Positions 35,813 to 44,820 of a DNA stretch of 64,000 nt are shown piece by piece (the stretch's first letter is position 1; every line of letters starts with the position of its first letter). The stretch covers positions 1,331,672-1,395,671 of the forward strand of contig NZ_SJOM01000007.1 in the NCBI RefSeq assembly GCF_004762045.1, written 5' to 3'. Source of the DNA: Mycobacterium sp. DL99. GTDB taxonomy: Bacteria; Actinomycetota; Actinomycetes; Mycobacteriales; Mycobacteriaceae. The notes under the pieces were generated by a model. The model ran no database searches. It was not told where the DNA came from and saw only the letters and a list, made by a program, of their open reading frames with translations. A program made the position numbers and the translations under genes.

Positions 35813-38800
35813 GATGGTGACCTCTCGGCCCGCAGCATCGGAAGCCACAACCGCTCGGAATACTCACCCAGCCCGACCAACCGGCTCAACGGCACGCCGC
35901 GGCCCCACGCCCGCACATGGGCGGGCGCCTCGTCCTCGCCGGGGAATCTGGAACTACGCCACCGGAATCCGGCTTCCCGTTCCGGGTCGTCACCGGCGTG
36001 CCGCGCGGCCGCCCACGCATAGGAGGTCTTGATGGGCAGCGGCAACGGCTCCCGGCGGCCCGCGTCGTAGATGGCCACCAGATCGGCCAGCAGCGCGACC
36101 GCATCATCGGGGCGGCCCAACCCCTCGACGCGTGGATTGTCGCCGCGCCGGGGCCGCCCGATGCACACCGCCGACCAGTCCCGCCCCGGATGCCCCGCGG
36201 CCAACGCCAACAACGGAATCCAGGATTGCAGCAGGTGCTTGCCGTCGAGCTTGGAATACGTCACCGACACCAGCCGGTCGCCGAACACTGGGGAGACCGT
36301 ACCGGTCAGCCGCCGCCCGGTGCCCAGATCGATGTCGACGTCGTAGGCCTGCGGGTCGGTGCCGCGGTGCCGCAATGCCTCGGCGGCCAGCAGCGCGCAT
36401 TGATCCCGCAGCGCGATCGCACGGCGCCAGCCCAACTGTCCGGGCGGCAGGGTGCCGCGACGCCACTCGGCCTGCTGAGCGTCGGCCGGGGTCATGCCAC
36501 GCAGAATGTCGTTCAGCATGCGATCGCCGACGGTCCATTCCTCCAGAGCGTCGATGTCGACCGGCATCACATCCGACACCCCGTCCACATCCCAGGGCAG
36601 CGTGTACTCCAGCGCCCGGAAGAAGCCCTTCACCGGATCTTTGAAGAACGTGACGAGATCCTCCAGCGCGACATCCGCGGCAGCTGGTTCCGGCAGCGGG
36701 TGGGCGAAGAACGGCGGCCGGTCGGCCCGCTGCCCGGCGCTGGCCTGCGCCGCGGTGAGCGCCGTGGGGTCGAACGTGAACGGGCCGTCGGGCAGCAGGG
36801 CGCCGGGGGTGACGTTGCGGATATCGAAGGGCTGCAACGGGTGTGCGGTCACCACATCCACGGGCTGCTCGGCGGTGATCTTGAGCGTGTCGAGCAGCTC
36901 GGCCAACGGCACCGCCGGCGGGCGGGCCTGACCGGAGTATTCGTTGGCGCCGGTATAGGTGACGACGAGGGTCTGGGTGGCCGCCCCGATCGCGTCGAGC
37001 AGCAACTGGCGGTCCTCGGAACGGATGTCGCGTTCGCCGGTACGCGGGTCACGAGCCAGGACGTCGTCGCCGTCGACGGCCCCCAGCCGCGGGAACACCC
37101 CGTCGTCCAACCCGACCAGGCACACCACCCGGTGCGGCACCGAGCGCATCGGCACCATGGTGCACACCGTCAGGGTTCCGGTGCGGAAGTTGGCCCGCGT
37201 CGGGCGGCCGGCCAAATGCCGGTCCAGCAGTGCGCGGATGTCACTGAGCCGCATGGGCGTCGCGGCCGCGCCTGCGGCCTCGGTGATCTCGGCGAACTCG
37301 CGCTGCACCTGGGCGGCGGGCCACTCCTCGTCGGAGGAGGCGAGCGCCTCGATCCCGGTGCTCAGCGCGGATAGCCACTCACCGAGGGGGCGGACCCCGC
37401 TGAGCTGATCGACTGCGTGCCTGAGCCTTTCCACGAACTCGGCGAACCGGCCGGCCAACTCGACGCGGTTGCTGCTGACATCGTCGAGCGGCAGAGTCGT
37501 GCCCAGCCAGGCGTGCGAATCGTCGGACATCGCCACCCCGGCCAGCACCCGGTCGATACCGAAACGCCAGGTGTTGTGCAGGAATTCGACGCCGTACGGG
37601 CCGCGATGCTCCTGATCGAAACCCCACCGGATGTTGGCCTCACGCACCCAGGCGGTGATGGCGTCCAGATCGTCGTCGGTGAACCCGAACCTGGCCCGCA
37701 CCGAATCCGACTCAGCCAGATTGAGCACCTCGCTCGCGGTGGCCCGCCCGCCGGCCAGGGCCAACACCGACGCCGCCACCGCCAGCAGCGGATTCGTCTG
37801 CACCAGAGCACGATCGGCCAACCGCACCCGCAGCTTGTGCGCCGGATGTGCGCCGCGCACCACATCGCCCAACCCGAACCCCGCCGTGATCAGCGGCGCA
37901 TACGTCTCGATGTCGGGGCACATCACCAGGATGTCGCGTGGCTCGAGGCTCGGATCGTCGGCGAGCAGGCCCAGCAGCACCTCCCGCAGCACTTCGATCT
38001 GCCGGGCCGGGCCGTGGCAGCTGTGCACCTGCACCGAGCGGTCGTCGCGACGGGGCACCCGCCCGATCGGGCGCACCGCGTTGGCGGCGATATCGGACTG
38101 CAACCAGCCCAGCACGGTGTCGGGATAGCCGGTGCCACTGAGATATTCATCGGTGTCCGGGGCGGGCAGGCTGCGCTGCAGCTCGCGGAGATCGCGGCCG
38201 AGGGTGGCCAGCAGCGGGTGGCCCACATCGCGGTGGCTGCTGTCTTCACGACGCGGCAGCGGTCCGGTGTGCGCCGCCAGCGACTGCCACAGGTCGTCAC
38301 TGGGGTGCGGCAGCCACAGATGCAGATCGTGATGGGTGGCCAGCGCGGTGAGCAGTTCGATCTCGGCCACCGGTAGCCGGGTATGCCCGAACAACGACAG
38401 CCGCTCAGGCAGGCCACTGGGTGATTCAGTCAGCCGGGCAAGGGTTTTCGCGTGCCGGAGGTACGGCGGCTCGCCGCCGATCCGCTCGACCAGCGCCTGC
38501 CATAGCGGGGCCTGCCAGGCCAGGTCGTCGGGCAGGTCGGCCCAGTCAACCAGAAGTTGCGGGCGCTGCCGCGCGTAGGAGGCGAACAGCCCGGCCAACC
38601 GGCGGGCCACCGCATAGCGCCGGCCCTGACGCAGCTCATACTCGTCACCGGTCTCGAAATGCCCGAGGTGTGTGGCCACCGGCTGACACCACGGCTGATC
38701 CAGGTTGTCGTCGATGACCGCCAGCAGGGGCCAGGCCATTGCATCGGCCGACCAGGGATCCTCATCTGTTGTCCCGGTCAGCTCCGCGATCAGCGAACGC

Positions 38801-38994
38801 GGGTTGCGGAACTCGACCGCCGCGCACACCCCGAGCCGGTTCGACAGCCGCTGACTCAGCCAGCGCTCCACGCCCTTGGCCGGGACCAGCACGAGGTCCT
38901 GGGCGAACGGATCGGACGGAGGTTGCGACAGCAGACCGGCCAGTCCGTCGGCGAGCAGATCGGTGCGCTCGGCCCGGTGCAGGTGCAGTGCCAT
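35809..38994 (-). CDS. recC: Exodeoxyribonuclease V subunit gamma (RecC)
   Basis: From ATG 38994 the product has 1061 residues, beginning MALHLHRAERTDLLADGLAG, as RecC proteins do. The frame is open upstream to 39240, but that part is not family-like. It contains the inactive-helicase sequences of RecC (DILVMCPDIETYAPLI, VCLVGLDDGVFPR). RecC recognises Chi and holds RecB and RecD. First gene of the operon, divergent from the PEP-utiliser-type gene. Confidence 0.94.
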   Translation of the reverse strand: MALHLHRAERTDLLADGLAGLLSQPPSDPFAQDLVLVPAKGVERWLSQRLSNRLGVCAAVEFRNPRSLIAELTGTTDEDPWSADAMAWPLLAVIDDNLDQPWCQPVATHLGHFETGDEYELRQGRRYAVARRLAGLFASYARQRPQLLVDWADLPDDLAWQAPLWQALVERIGGEPPYLRHAKTLARLTESPSGLPERLSLFGHTRLPVAEIELLTALATHHDLHLWLPHPSDDLWQSLAAHTGPLPRREDSSHRDVGHPLLATLGRDLRELQRSLPAPDTDEYLSGTGYPDTVLGWLQSDIAANAVRPIGRVPRRDDRSVQVHSCHGPARQIEVLREVLLGLLADDPSLEPRDILVMCPDIETYAPLITAGFGLGDVVRGAHPAHKLRVRLADRALVQTNPLLAVAASVLALAGGRATASEVLNLAESDSVRARFGFTDDDLDAITAWVREANIRWGFDQEHRGPYGVEFLHNTWRFGIDRVLAGVAMSDDSHAWLGTTLPLDDVSSNRVELAGRFAEFVERLRHAVDQLSGVRPLGEWLSALSTGIEALASSDEEWPAAQVQREFAEITEAAGAAATPMRLSDIRALLDRHLAGRPTRANFRTGTLTVCTMVPMRSVPHRVVCLVGLDDGVFPRLGAVDGDDVLARDPRTGERDIRSEDRQLLLDAIGAATQTLVVTYTGANEYSGQARPPAVPLAELLDTLKITAEQPVDVVTAHPLQPFDIRNVTPGALLPDGPFTFDPTALTAAQASAGQRADRPPFFAHPLPEPAAADVALEDLVTFFKDPVKGFFRALEYTLPWDVDGVSDVMPVDIDALEEWTVGDRMLNDILRGMTPADAQQAEWRRGTLPPGQLGWRRAIALRDQCALLAAEALRHRGTDPQAYDVDIDLGTGRRLTGTVSPVFGDRLVSVTYSKLDGKHLLQSWIPLLALAAGHPGRDWSAVCIGRPRRGDNPRVEGLGRPDDAVALLADLVAIYDAGRREPLPLPIKTSYAWAAARHAGDDPEREAGFRWRSSRFPGEDEAPAHVRAWGRGVPLSRLVGLGEYSERLWLPMLRAERSPS

Positions 38995-39097
38995 CGACAC
39001 ACACGATAAGACCGCGGGCTGACACCGAAAACCCCAGGCCGACGATCCTGAGCAAATCGACTGACAGCCCGCCTGTGGCCGCCGCACACTGATTGGG

Positions 39098-41305
39098 ATG
39101 CGTGTTGTGGTCAGCGGTACCTGCGACGGCGCCGACGCCGCTATCCGGGCGGAACTGCGGCGCAGGGGACACCACCTGTCCGAGGCGGGCAGCTCCGTTG
39201 TCCCCGCCGTCGTCCTCCGGCTCGCGTCCCGCGTCATCACGGTGACACGGGACGCCGAGCTGCGCGTCGAGCTGGCCCCGGTACTGGGCCGGGATTCGGC
39301 CGGTGCGGCGCGACAGCGTTACGGCGCACCCGTCATCGTCGGGGCCAGGAACCGGCCCAACACGGTGCAGTTCATTCACCACGACGACGTCGCGCGCTTC
39401 ATCGCCGACGCCGTCGACACCCCGGACTGGGCCGGGACGGTGGGCCTGGCCGCCGATCCGCTGCCGCTACGGCAGGTGGCCGCGCTGCTGGGCAAGCCGT
39501 ACCTCGAACGGGCCGGCGAGGACCAACCGGTGCTCGACACCACCCGGCTGAGCGCGTTCGGCTTCCGGCCCGGGTGGTCTACGGCCGAATGCGTGCAGGA
39601 CTTCGCCAAGGCCAACCGGGCCCACATCGTCGTGCGCGGTAGGCAGGTTCGGCTGCCGTGGCGTTACCCGTGGGCGCGTGTGCCTACCCGTGCGCCGGCG
39701 CCTCGATACCCGGCCAGCGAGGCCCGCGGCGAATTCGACACCGACATCGATCCACGCTGGCCCGCGTACACCGCGGTGAACACCACCGAGGCGTTTCCGG
39801 GGCCGATGACACCGCTGTCGCTGGAGCTTTCGCTCGACGGCATGCGGGCGATGGGAGTGCACGCGGTCGAGGCGATGAGCGTGGACGGTGAGCTGCGCCG
39901 CGCGGTCATCGAGGAGCAGACCGGGGCCTTCGGCCACCGCATCTACGCCAACCTCACCGTGCTGTTCGCGGCCGGCGCCGTGCTTCCCGCCGCTGGACCG
40001 GCGGGCTGGCGTGACAAGCTGTTCGGCGCCGACCATGACGACAATGGCTCCGAGACCGCGCGGGCGGGGCTGTGGGCGAAGGCGCGCCGGTTGCCGCGGC
40101 TGCTGGTGTTCGTGGCATCCTCCGGTACCGAAACCAAGCGGATGGACGCCGACGCGCGCAGCCGGCAGCGCGGTGCCGCCCATTACCGCGGCCGGTCCGA
40201 CGTGCAATTGCGCGACGAAATGCGTTGTCTGCACGACGAAGTCGTCGACGCCTGGGCCACGGCGGCACTCATCACCCTGGCCTCGGTGTCGTTCACCGGC
40301 GTTCTGGAGATCCTGGCCCGCCGCTCGCTGTCCACCGAATTCTTCGGCGGGATGGAGAAATTGGCGAGCGCGGGTCTCACCGTGGCCACCCGTTCGCTGG
40401 CCGCCGATGTCGCGTCGGACCCCGCGATCGCGACCATCCTCGGTGAACACCCACCCGCGTCGGCCATCGAACTGCTGAGGACGCAGCACCCGGAGTTCGT
40501 TGCGCGGCTCGATGATGTGGTCGCCGCGTGGGGCCACCGGGGACCGGGGGAGAGCGAGCTGGCCAACCCGGTCTACGCCGATGACCCGGCAGTGCTGCTG
40601 GAGGTGGTCGGCAAGCTCGCGAGCGCTGCCCGACGTCGAGTGCCCGAGCCGGCGATGTCGCCGTGGGTGCGATTGCTGACCTGGGTCGGAGCGTGGTTCC
40701 AGCGGTCCAGGGAACGCGGACGCGACGCCGCGATCCGCCTCACCCATGAATATCGGCTCGCTGCCCGAGAACTGGGAGCGCGGCTGGTGGCGCAGGGCGT
40801 CATCGTCGACCCCGACGACGTGTTCTACCTCGTGCTCGACGAACTGCTGTGGCCTCCGCTCGACGTCCGGTACCTGGTACTGCGTCGGCGGGCCGAACGG
40901 GCGCGTCTGGAGCGCGAGCGGCCACCGCTGGACTTCGTCGGGACCTGGACGCCGAGTCCGGAGACGGTTCCCGAAATCGGATGTGGCGAAGCGCTTTCCG
41001 GAATACCGGCGTCTGTCGGCTCCGCCACCGGTCGGGTGCGGGTGGTGACCGTGGAATCGCTGCACCAACTGAGCCCCGGCGAAATCCTGGTCGCCGACAG
41101 CGTCGACGTCGGCTGGACCCCGTACTTCACCTACGCGGCCGCCGTCGTCATGAGTACCGGGGCCACGATGTCGCACGCGGCGATCATCGCCCGGGAGTTC
41201 GGCATACCGTGCGTGGTGGGATCGAAGACCGCCAGCCGGGTGCTGCGTACCGGCCACATCGTCGAGGTCGACGGGGCCGCCGGACGCATCGTGCGGGTGG
41301 CTTGA
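39098..41305 (+). CDS. Epimerase-like/PEP-utilising enzyme-like protein lacking an ATP-grasp domain
   Basis: The 735-residue product has an N-terminal NAD-dependent epimerase-like segment (about 1-180; RVVVSGTCDGADAAIRAELR, then FIHHDDVARFIADAV). A middle region starts with VNTTEAFPGPMTPLSLELS, which resembles the substrate domain of rifampin phosphotransferase and PEP synthase-like proteins. The C-terminal swivelling phosphohistidine domain has GATMSHAAIIAREFGIPCVV with the conserved His near 693. Rifampin phosphotransferases and PEP synthases also need an N-terminal ATP-grasp domain, which is absent here. It may use another phosphoryl source, work with a separate ATP-binding subunit, or have lost catalysis. 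It is divergent from recC. Confidence 0.8.
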   Translation: MRVVVSGTCDGADAAIRAELRRRGHHLSEAGSSVVPAVVLRLASRVITVTRDAELRVELAPVLGRDSAGAARQRYGAPVIVGARNRPNTVQFIHHDDVARFIADAVDTPDWAGTVGLAADPLPLRQVAALLGKPYLERAGEDQPVLDTTRLSAFGFRPGWSTAECVQDFAKANRAHIVVRGRQVRLPWRYPWARVPTRAPAPRYPASEARGEFDTDIDPRWPAYTAVNTTEAFPGPMTPLSLELSLDGMRAMGVHAVEAMSVDGELRRAVIEEQTGAFGHRIYANLTVLFAAGAVLPAAGPAGWRDKLFGADHDDNGSETARAGLWAKARRLPRLLVFVASSGTETKRMDADARSRQRGAAHYRGRSDVQLRDEMRCLHDEVVDAWATAALITLASVSFTGVLEILARRSLSTEFFGGMEKLASAGLTVATRSLAADVASDPAIATILGEHPPASAIELLRTQHPEFVARLDDVVAAWGHRGPGESELANPVYADDPAVLLEVVGKLASAARRRVPEPAMSPWVRLLTWVGAWFQRSRERGRDAAIRLTHEYRLAARELGARLVAQGVIVDPDDVFYLVLDELLWPPLDVRYLVLRRRAERARLERERPPLDFVGTWTPSPETVPEIGCGEALSGIPASVGSATGRVRVVTVESLHQLSPGEILVADSVDVGWTPYFTYAAAVVMSTGATMSHAAIIAREFGIPCVVGSKTASRVLRTGHIVEVDGAAGRIVRVA

Positions 41306-41316
41306 GCGTCAGACCG

Positions 41317-42567
41317 TCAGACCGTCACCGGATTCGGGGCCGACAGCGCGGCGGGTCGGGCAGCCAGGGTGACGAGCAGTGTGACGGCACCGGCGATGAC
41401 GAACGCCACCCGCACGTTGAACACGTCGGCCGCGCCGCCCAGCAGCGCCGCCGCGAACGGACGCGACCCGAGGAAGCCGACGAGCCACAACGCCATGATG
41501 CGGCCCCGCAGTTCCTCTGGGGCACGCTCCTGCACGACGGTGCTCAGGCCCGTCATCGCCCAACCGAAACCCAGCCCCGCGACCGCGAAACCGGCCAGGG
41601 CCAAGGCCGTCACGGTGCCCAGCGCCAGCAGGCCAGACCCGGCCACCAGAAGCCACAGACCGATCGCCGACACCTGGGCAGCGGGCAACCGTCCGCGCAT
41701 CGAGGCCAGCACCACCATGCCGACGGCCGCGCCGAGGCCGAACGCCGCCGACAACGCACCCACCAGGTGGGCGCCGCCGCCAAGCTCCTCTGCCATCGAC
41801 GGGGTGAGCGTGATCGACGGATCGGAGGCGAACCCGACGGTCGTCACGGCCAGCAGCGCCAGCAGCAGCGGGCGGTCCCGCCAGACGTAATTGAGCGCCG
41901 CGCGCACCCGGTAGTCGCCGTCGGGGCTGCGCTCGGGCCGGGCCGGGAAAGTGACCAGCAGCAGGAAGATCGCGAACACCATGTGCAGGCCCGCGCTGAT
42001 CGCGAAGCCCGGCGCCGCACCGAGACGAGCGGCCAGGAACGCGCCGATGGCCGGGCCCAGGATGCGGCCGATGGTCATCGGAATGCTGTTGAGCGCCATG
42101 GCCGTCGGCAGTTCGCCGTCGCGGATCAGGCTCGGCACGACCGACTGCATGGCCGGTCCTCCGATGACGAATCCGAAGCCCACGAGGGTGGAGCCGACGA
42201 GTACCGGTACCGCGGCGGCGGTGCCCTGCAGATCGGGGGACAGCGCCAGCCAGACCGCGGTCGAACCGGAGCCGATGATGCACAACACCCGGCCCCACAG
42301 GATCTGGCGGGCCGGGTTGCCGACGTCGGCCCACTTGCCGCTGGTCGGGCTGAGGATGAGCTGGGGCAGGAACTGCGCGACGCCGACCATGCCCACCATC
42401 ACCGCCGAGCCGGTCGCGTCGAAGATGACGATGGCCGCCACGATGCCGTGCGTCCACACCGCGACGACCGAGAACATCTTGCCCCAGAACAAGGCGCCGA
42501 AGACCGGGTCGAACATCAGCCGGAGGGCACCGCGCGGCTGCGGGCGGGAAGTGGCCTGGGCCGTCAC
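41317..42567 (-). CDS. Major facilitator superfamily (MFS) exporter
   Basis: The product has 416 residues from a GTG that overlaps the upstream marR stop (GTGA). It has about twelve hydrophobic segments, an SGKWADVGNPARQ loop between segments 2 and 3 that fits MFS motif A, and LNSIPMTIGRILGPAIGAFL in segment 5 like the exporter motif. It belongs to the Bug/EntS-like DHA3 branch (MFS_3). Its pairing with a MarR regulator suggests efflux of a small toxic compound controlled by that compound. Confidence 0.88.
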   Translation of the reverse strand: MTAQATSRPQPRGALRLMFDPVFGALFWGKMFSVVAVWTHGIVAAIVIFDATGSAVMVGMVGVAQFLPQLILSPTSGKWADVGNPARQILWGRVLCIIGSGSTAVWLALSPDLQGTAAAVPVLVGSTLVGFGFVIGGPAMQSVVPSLIRDGELPTAMALNSIPMTIGRILGPAIGAFLAARLGAAPGFAISAGLHMVFAIFLLLVTFPARPERSPDGDYRVRAALNYVWRDRPLLLALLAVTTVGFASDPSITLTPSMAEELGGGAHLVGALSAAFGLGAAVGMVVLASMRGRLPAAQVSAIGLWLLVAGSGLLALGTVTALALAGFAVAGLGFGWAMTGLSTVVQERAPEELRGRIMALWLVGFLGSRPFAAALLGGAADVFNVRVAFVIAGAVTLLVTLAARPAALSAPNPVTV

Positions 42568-43025
42568 GAGCTGATCCCCCGCTCGAAATCGGAGACCAGC
42601 TGCTCCAACAGGTCGACGAGTTTGTCCACGTCGGATGCGGGCCAGTCGGCCACGGTCTCGGCGACCATCTCCTGGCGCCGTTCGGTCACGTCGGCCAGGG
42701 CCTGGCGCCCGGTGTCGGTGAGGGCGAGCGCGCACCGACGCTGATCCTCGACGTCTTGGGTTTTGGTCAGGAGACCGGCAGCGACGACATTGGCGACGGT
42801 GCGGCTGGCGGTGGAGTGCTCGACCGCCATGTACTCGGCCACCTCGCCGACCGATGCACTCTGCCCGGCCTTCTCCCGTTGCTCGACGGCGCGCAACACC
42901 CGCAGCGTCGACAGCGTCGGAACACTGCCCGATGCGTCGATCAGCCGGCGCCGCCATCCCGGGCGCTGCCGGACGGTGTGGATGCGCACGAGAAGCTCAT
43001 CGAGTTGGTTGTAGCGAGGCACCAT
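42564..43025 (-). CDS. MarR family transcriptional regulator
   Basis: The winged-helix protein has about 153 residues from ATG 43025 (ATG 43040 adds five). The MarR core is SVGEVAEYMAVEHSTASRTVANVVAAGLLTK with VEDQRRCALALTDTGR in the wing. The gene precedes and overlaps the MFS transporter gene, so it should control that operon and itself. A perfect palindrome covers its start, which is a likely operator. Confidence 0.88.
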   Translation of the reverse strand: MVPRYNQLDELLVRIHTVRQRPGWRRRLIDASGSVPTLSTLRVLRAVEQREKAGQSASVGEVAEYMAVEHSTASRTVANVVAAGLLTKTQDVEDQRRCALALTDTGRQALADVTERRQEMVAETVADWPASDVDKLVDLLEQLVSDFERGISS

Positions 43026-43041
43026 ATGTGCATAGCACATA
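43025..43041. promoter_or_regulatory. Candidate MarR operator palindrome
   Basis: TATGTGC and GCACATA form a perfect 7-bp inverted repeat with a 3-base spacer (ATA) exactly at the marR start codon. Upstream on the minus strand AATATATCT could serve as a -10 box, so a bound regulator would cover the transcription start. MarR proteins usually bind palindromes of this size at their own promoters. Confidence 0.6.
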
Positions 43042-43089
43042 GATATATTGGCGGCCGCGGCGCGTGCGTGGCCGAACTGATCCGCGTAC

Positions 43090-43140
43090 GTAGCGCCAGG
43101 GCGCAAAAACGGTCGAAAAATCACCGTGGCGCTACACACG
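43090..43140. repeat. Hairpin repeat, copy A (upstream of DUF559-type gene)
   Basis: A 50-base element with perfect 8-bp outer arms, GTAGCGCC and GGCGCTAC, and the loop AAAAACGGTCGAAAAA. It ends 33 bases before the DUF559-type start. A second copy, about 84% identical over 50 bases by hand alignment, lies 920 bases downstream in the same orientation. Confidence 0.8.
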
Positions 43141-43173
43141 TGAGATGTCGGTAGGCCTCGGCACACTCCGCCC

Positions 43174-44013
43174 ATGGGGGATCCATTCGTCGGAAGCGAA
43201 GCGCTGGCCTCAGGTGCTCTGACCCGGCATCAGCTGCGAACCCGGTTCATGGCCGTTCATCGGGACATCTACGTCGCCAACGGCACTCAGCCGACTGCCC
43301 TCATGCGCGCCAAGGCCTGCTGGTTGCGATGTCGCGGAAACGGAGTCCTGGCCGGGTTCTCGGCGTCGGCCTTCCATGGGGCGCGGTGGATTGATGCGGG
43401 CCTGCCCGCCTACGTCATCAACAACAACAATCGGAGGCCGGCCCGAGGGATCGTCACGTGGGCCGACGCGATCGCGGACGACGAAATCTGCCGGGTCGGC
43501 GATATCCGCCTCACCACACCTGCCCGCACCGCGCTCGATCTGGCCTGCAAGTTTCCCGAAGATACGGCAGTGGCGGCCATCGATGCACTGGCGAGATCGG
43601 CCCGGCTGAAGGTCTCTGACATCGAGTTGGCGGCCGAACGCCATTCGGGCCGTAAAGGTATCAAGCGGGCCCGCGCCGCGATCGCTTTGGTGGATCCGGG
43701 AGCGGAGTCACCGCAGGAAACCTGGTTGCGGCTCTTGGTCGTTCGCGCTGGTTATCCGCCGCCCCAAACGCAGTATCCCGTCTGCAACGAGTACGGCGTG
43801 GTGGTCGGCGAGGTCGATCTCGCCTGGCCGGAGCTGAAGATTGCGCTCGAATACGAAGGGCGCCTTCACACCGACCTCGACCGGCTCCGCAAGGACATCG
43901 CCCGGGTCGACGAGATGATCGAGATGGGTTGGATCGTCATCCGGGTCACTCGCAGGGACGGTGCCGCCAACGTGCTCGGCCGGATCGCCAAAGCTCGCGC
44001 CTCGCGTGCGTAG
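43174..44013 (+). CDS. DUF559/AbiEi-antitoxin-like protein with PD-(D/E)XK-type domain
   Basis: The 279-residue protein has an N-terminal winged-helix-like part (EALASGALTRHQLRTRF, then HRDIYVANG) as in AbiEi-type antitoxin domain proteins. The C-terminal part contains GEVDLAWPELKIALEYEGRLHTD and GWIVIRVT, which fits the Vsr-like PD-(D/E)XK fold of DUF559. Mycobacteria carry many such orphans. Their role is unknown and no AbiEii toxin gene is adjacent. The stop codon is the first three bases of the hairpin repeat copy B, and copy A sits just before the gene, so gene and repeats may move or be maintained as a unit. Confidence 0.75.
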   Translation: MGDPFVGSEALASGALTRHQLRTRFMAVHRDIYVANGTQPTALMRAKACWLRCRGNGVLAGFSASAFHGARWIDAGLPAYVINNNNRRPARGIVTWADAIADDEICRVGDIRLTTPARTALDLACKFPEDTAVAAIDALARSARLKVSDIELAAERHSGRKGIKRARAAIALVDPGAESPQETWLRLLVVRAGYPPPQTQYPVCNEYGVVVGEVDLAWPELKIALEYEGRLHTDLDRLRKDIARVDEMIEMGWIVIRVTRRDGAANVLGRIAKARASRA

Positions 44014-44060
44014 CGCTGTGGCGGAAAAACGGTCGAAAAATCGCCGTAGCGCTACGTACG
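44010..44060. repeat. Hairpin repeat, copy B (overlaps DUF559-type stop codon)
   Basis: Perfect 8-bp arms GTAGCGCT and AGCGCTAC flank a further GGCG/CGCC stem and the same AAAAACGGTCGAAAAA loop as copy A. The innermost base pair of the outer arm is C-G in copy A and T-A here, a compensated change that supports selection on pairing. Also lies between two convergent genes, so it might act as a terminator, though no U-run follows. Confidence 0.8.
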
Positions 44061-44086
44061 CGAAGCCAACGCCCAAAAAACTGCGC

Positions 44087-44797
44087 CTAGCCCGCGAATT
44101 CCTTTGCCAGTCCGTCGATTCCAGCGCGAATCGCGGTCAGGGTCTCGGCGCGGGCCTTGAGCTTGCTGGCCACATGCGCACCGGTGTTCAAGGTCGCGGC
44201 GGCCTCGGCGGCGACCTCCTGAGCGCGGGACAGGACCGCGTCGGCCTCGACGACCTCATCGAGCCAGCCGCCCGCGATCGCCGCATCACCGGTGAACACC
44301 GCGGCCATGGCGATCGCGCGCTGAAAAGCCGCCCGGGTCAAGCGCATCCGCATGATCTCGATGGCCGCGATCGGCAGCGTCATCCCGATCTTCACCTCGT
44401 TGGCCTGACACCGCGCAGTCGACGAGCCGACCCGGTGATCACCGGACAGCAGCAGGAACGAGCCCATCGCGATGGCGTGTCCGGTCGCGGCCATGATCAC
44501 CGGGACCGGGAAACTCAGACACCGCACCGACAGTTCGAAGCCGCCGGCGAGCATGCCCAGCGTCGCCGCCACGTCGCCGGACGAGAACACGCTCAGGTCG
44601 AACCCGCCGCTGAACACCTTCGAACTGCCCGCCAGCACCACGGCTTTCACCTCGCCGGCCGCCGCGCCGGCGGCCGCCTGATCCAGCGCCGCGTTGATCT
44701 CGGCCTGCATCGCAGGCGACAGTGCGTTGACTTTGCCGTCGTCCATCGTGATCGTGGCCACGGCATTGTTGAGCTCGTAGCTCACCAGACTGCTCAT
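44087..44797 (-). CDS. echA3: Enoyl-CoA hydratase/isomerase family protein
   Basis: This 236-residue crotonase-fold protein has the VVLAGSSKVFSGGFDLSVF oxyanion-hole segment and a VIMAATGHAIAMGSFLLL block. The usual catalytic glutamates are not clearly in place, so the exact reaction (hydratase, isomerase or other CoA reaction) is open. It corresponds by place to M. tuberculosis Rv0632c (echA3), just upstream of a Rv0633c-like gene and near recBCD. Transcription is toward the DUF559-type gene. Confidence 0.85.
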   Translation of the reverse strand: MSSLVSYELNNAVATITMDDGKVNALSPAMQAEINAALDQAAAGAAAGEVKAVVLAGSSKVFSGGFDLSVFSSGDVAATLGMLAGGFELSVRCLSFPVPVIMAATGHAIAMGSFLLLSGDHRVGSSTARCQANEVKIGMTLPIAAIEIMRMRLTRAAFQRAIAMAAVFTGDAAIAGGWLDEVVEADAVLSRAQEVAAEAAATLNTGAHVASKLKARAETLTAIRAGIDGLAKEFAG

Positions 44798-44820
44798 CGC
44801 ACCGATGGTAGTGAGTGGCC

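Noticed and set aside
40849..42744. Long plus-strand frame of 631 codons across the PEP-utiliser end and the MFS/MarR genes
   Set aside because: It is Arg/Gly/His-rich, low-complexity and antisense to well recognised genes; high GC makes such shadow frames common.
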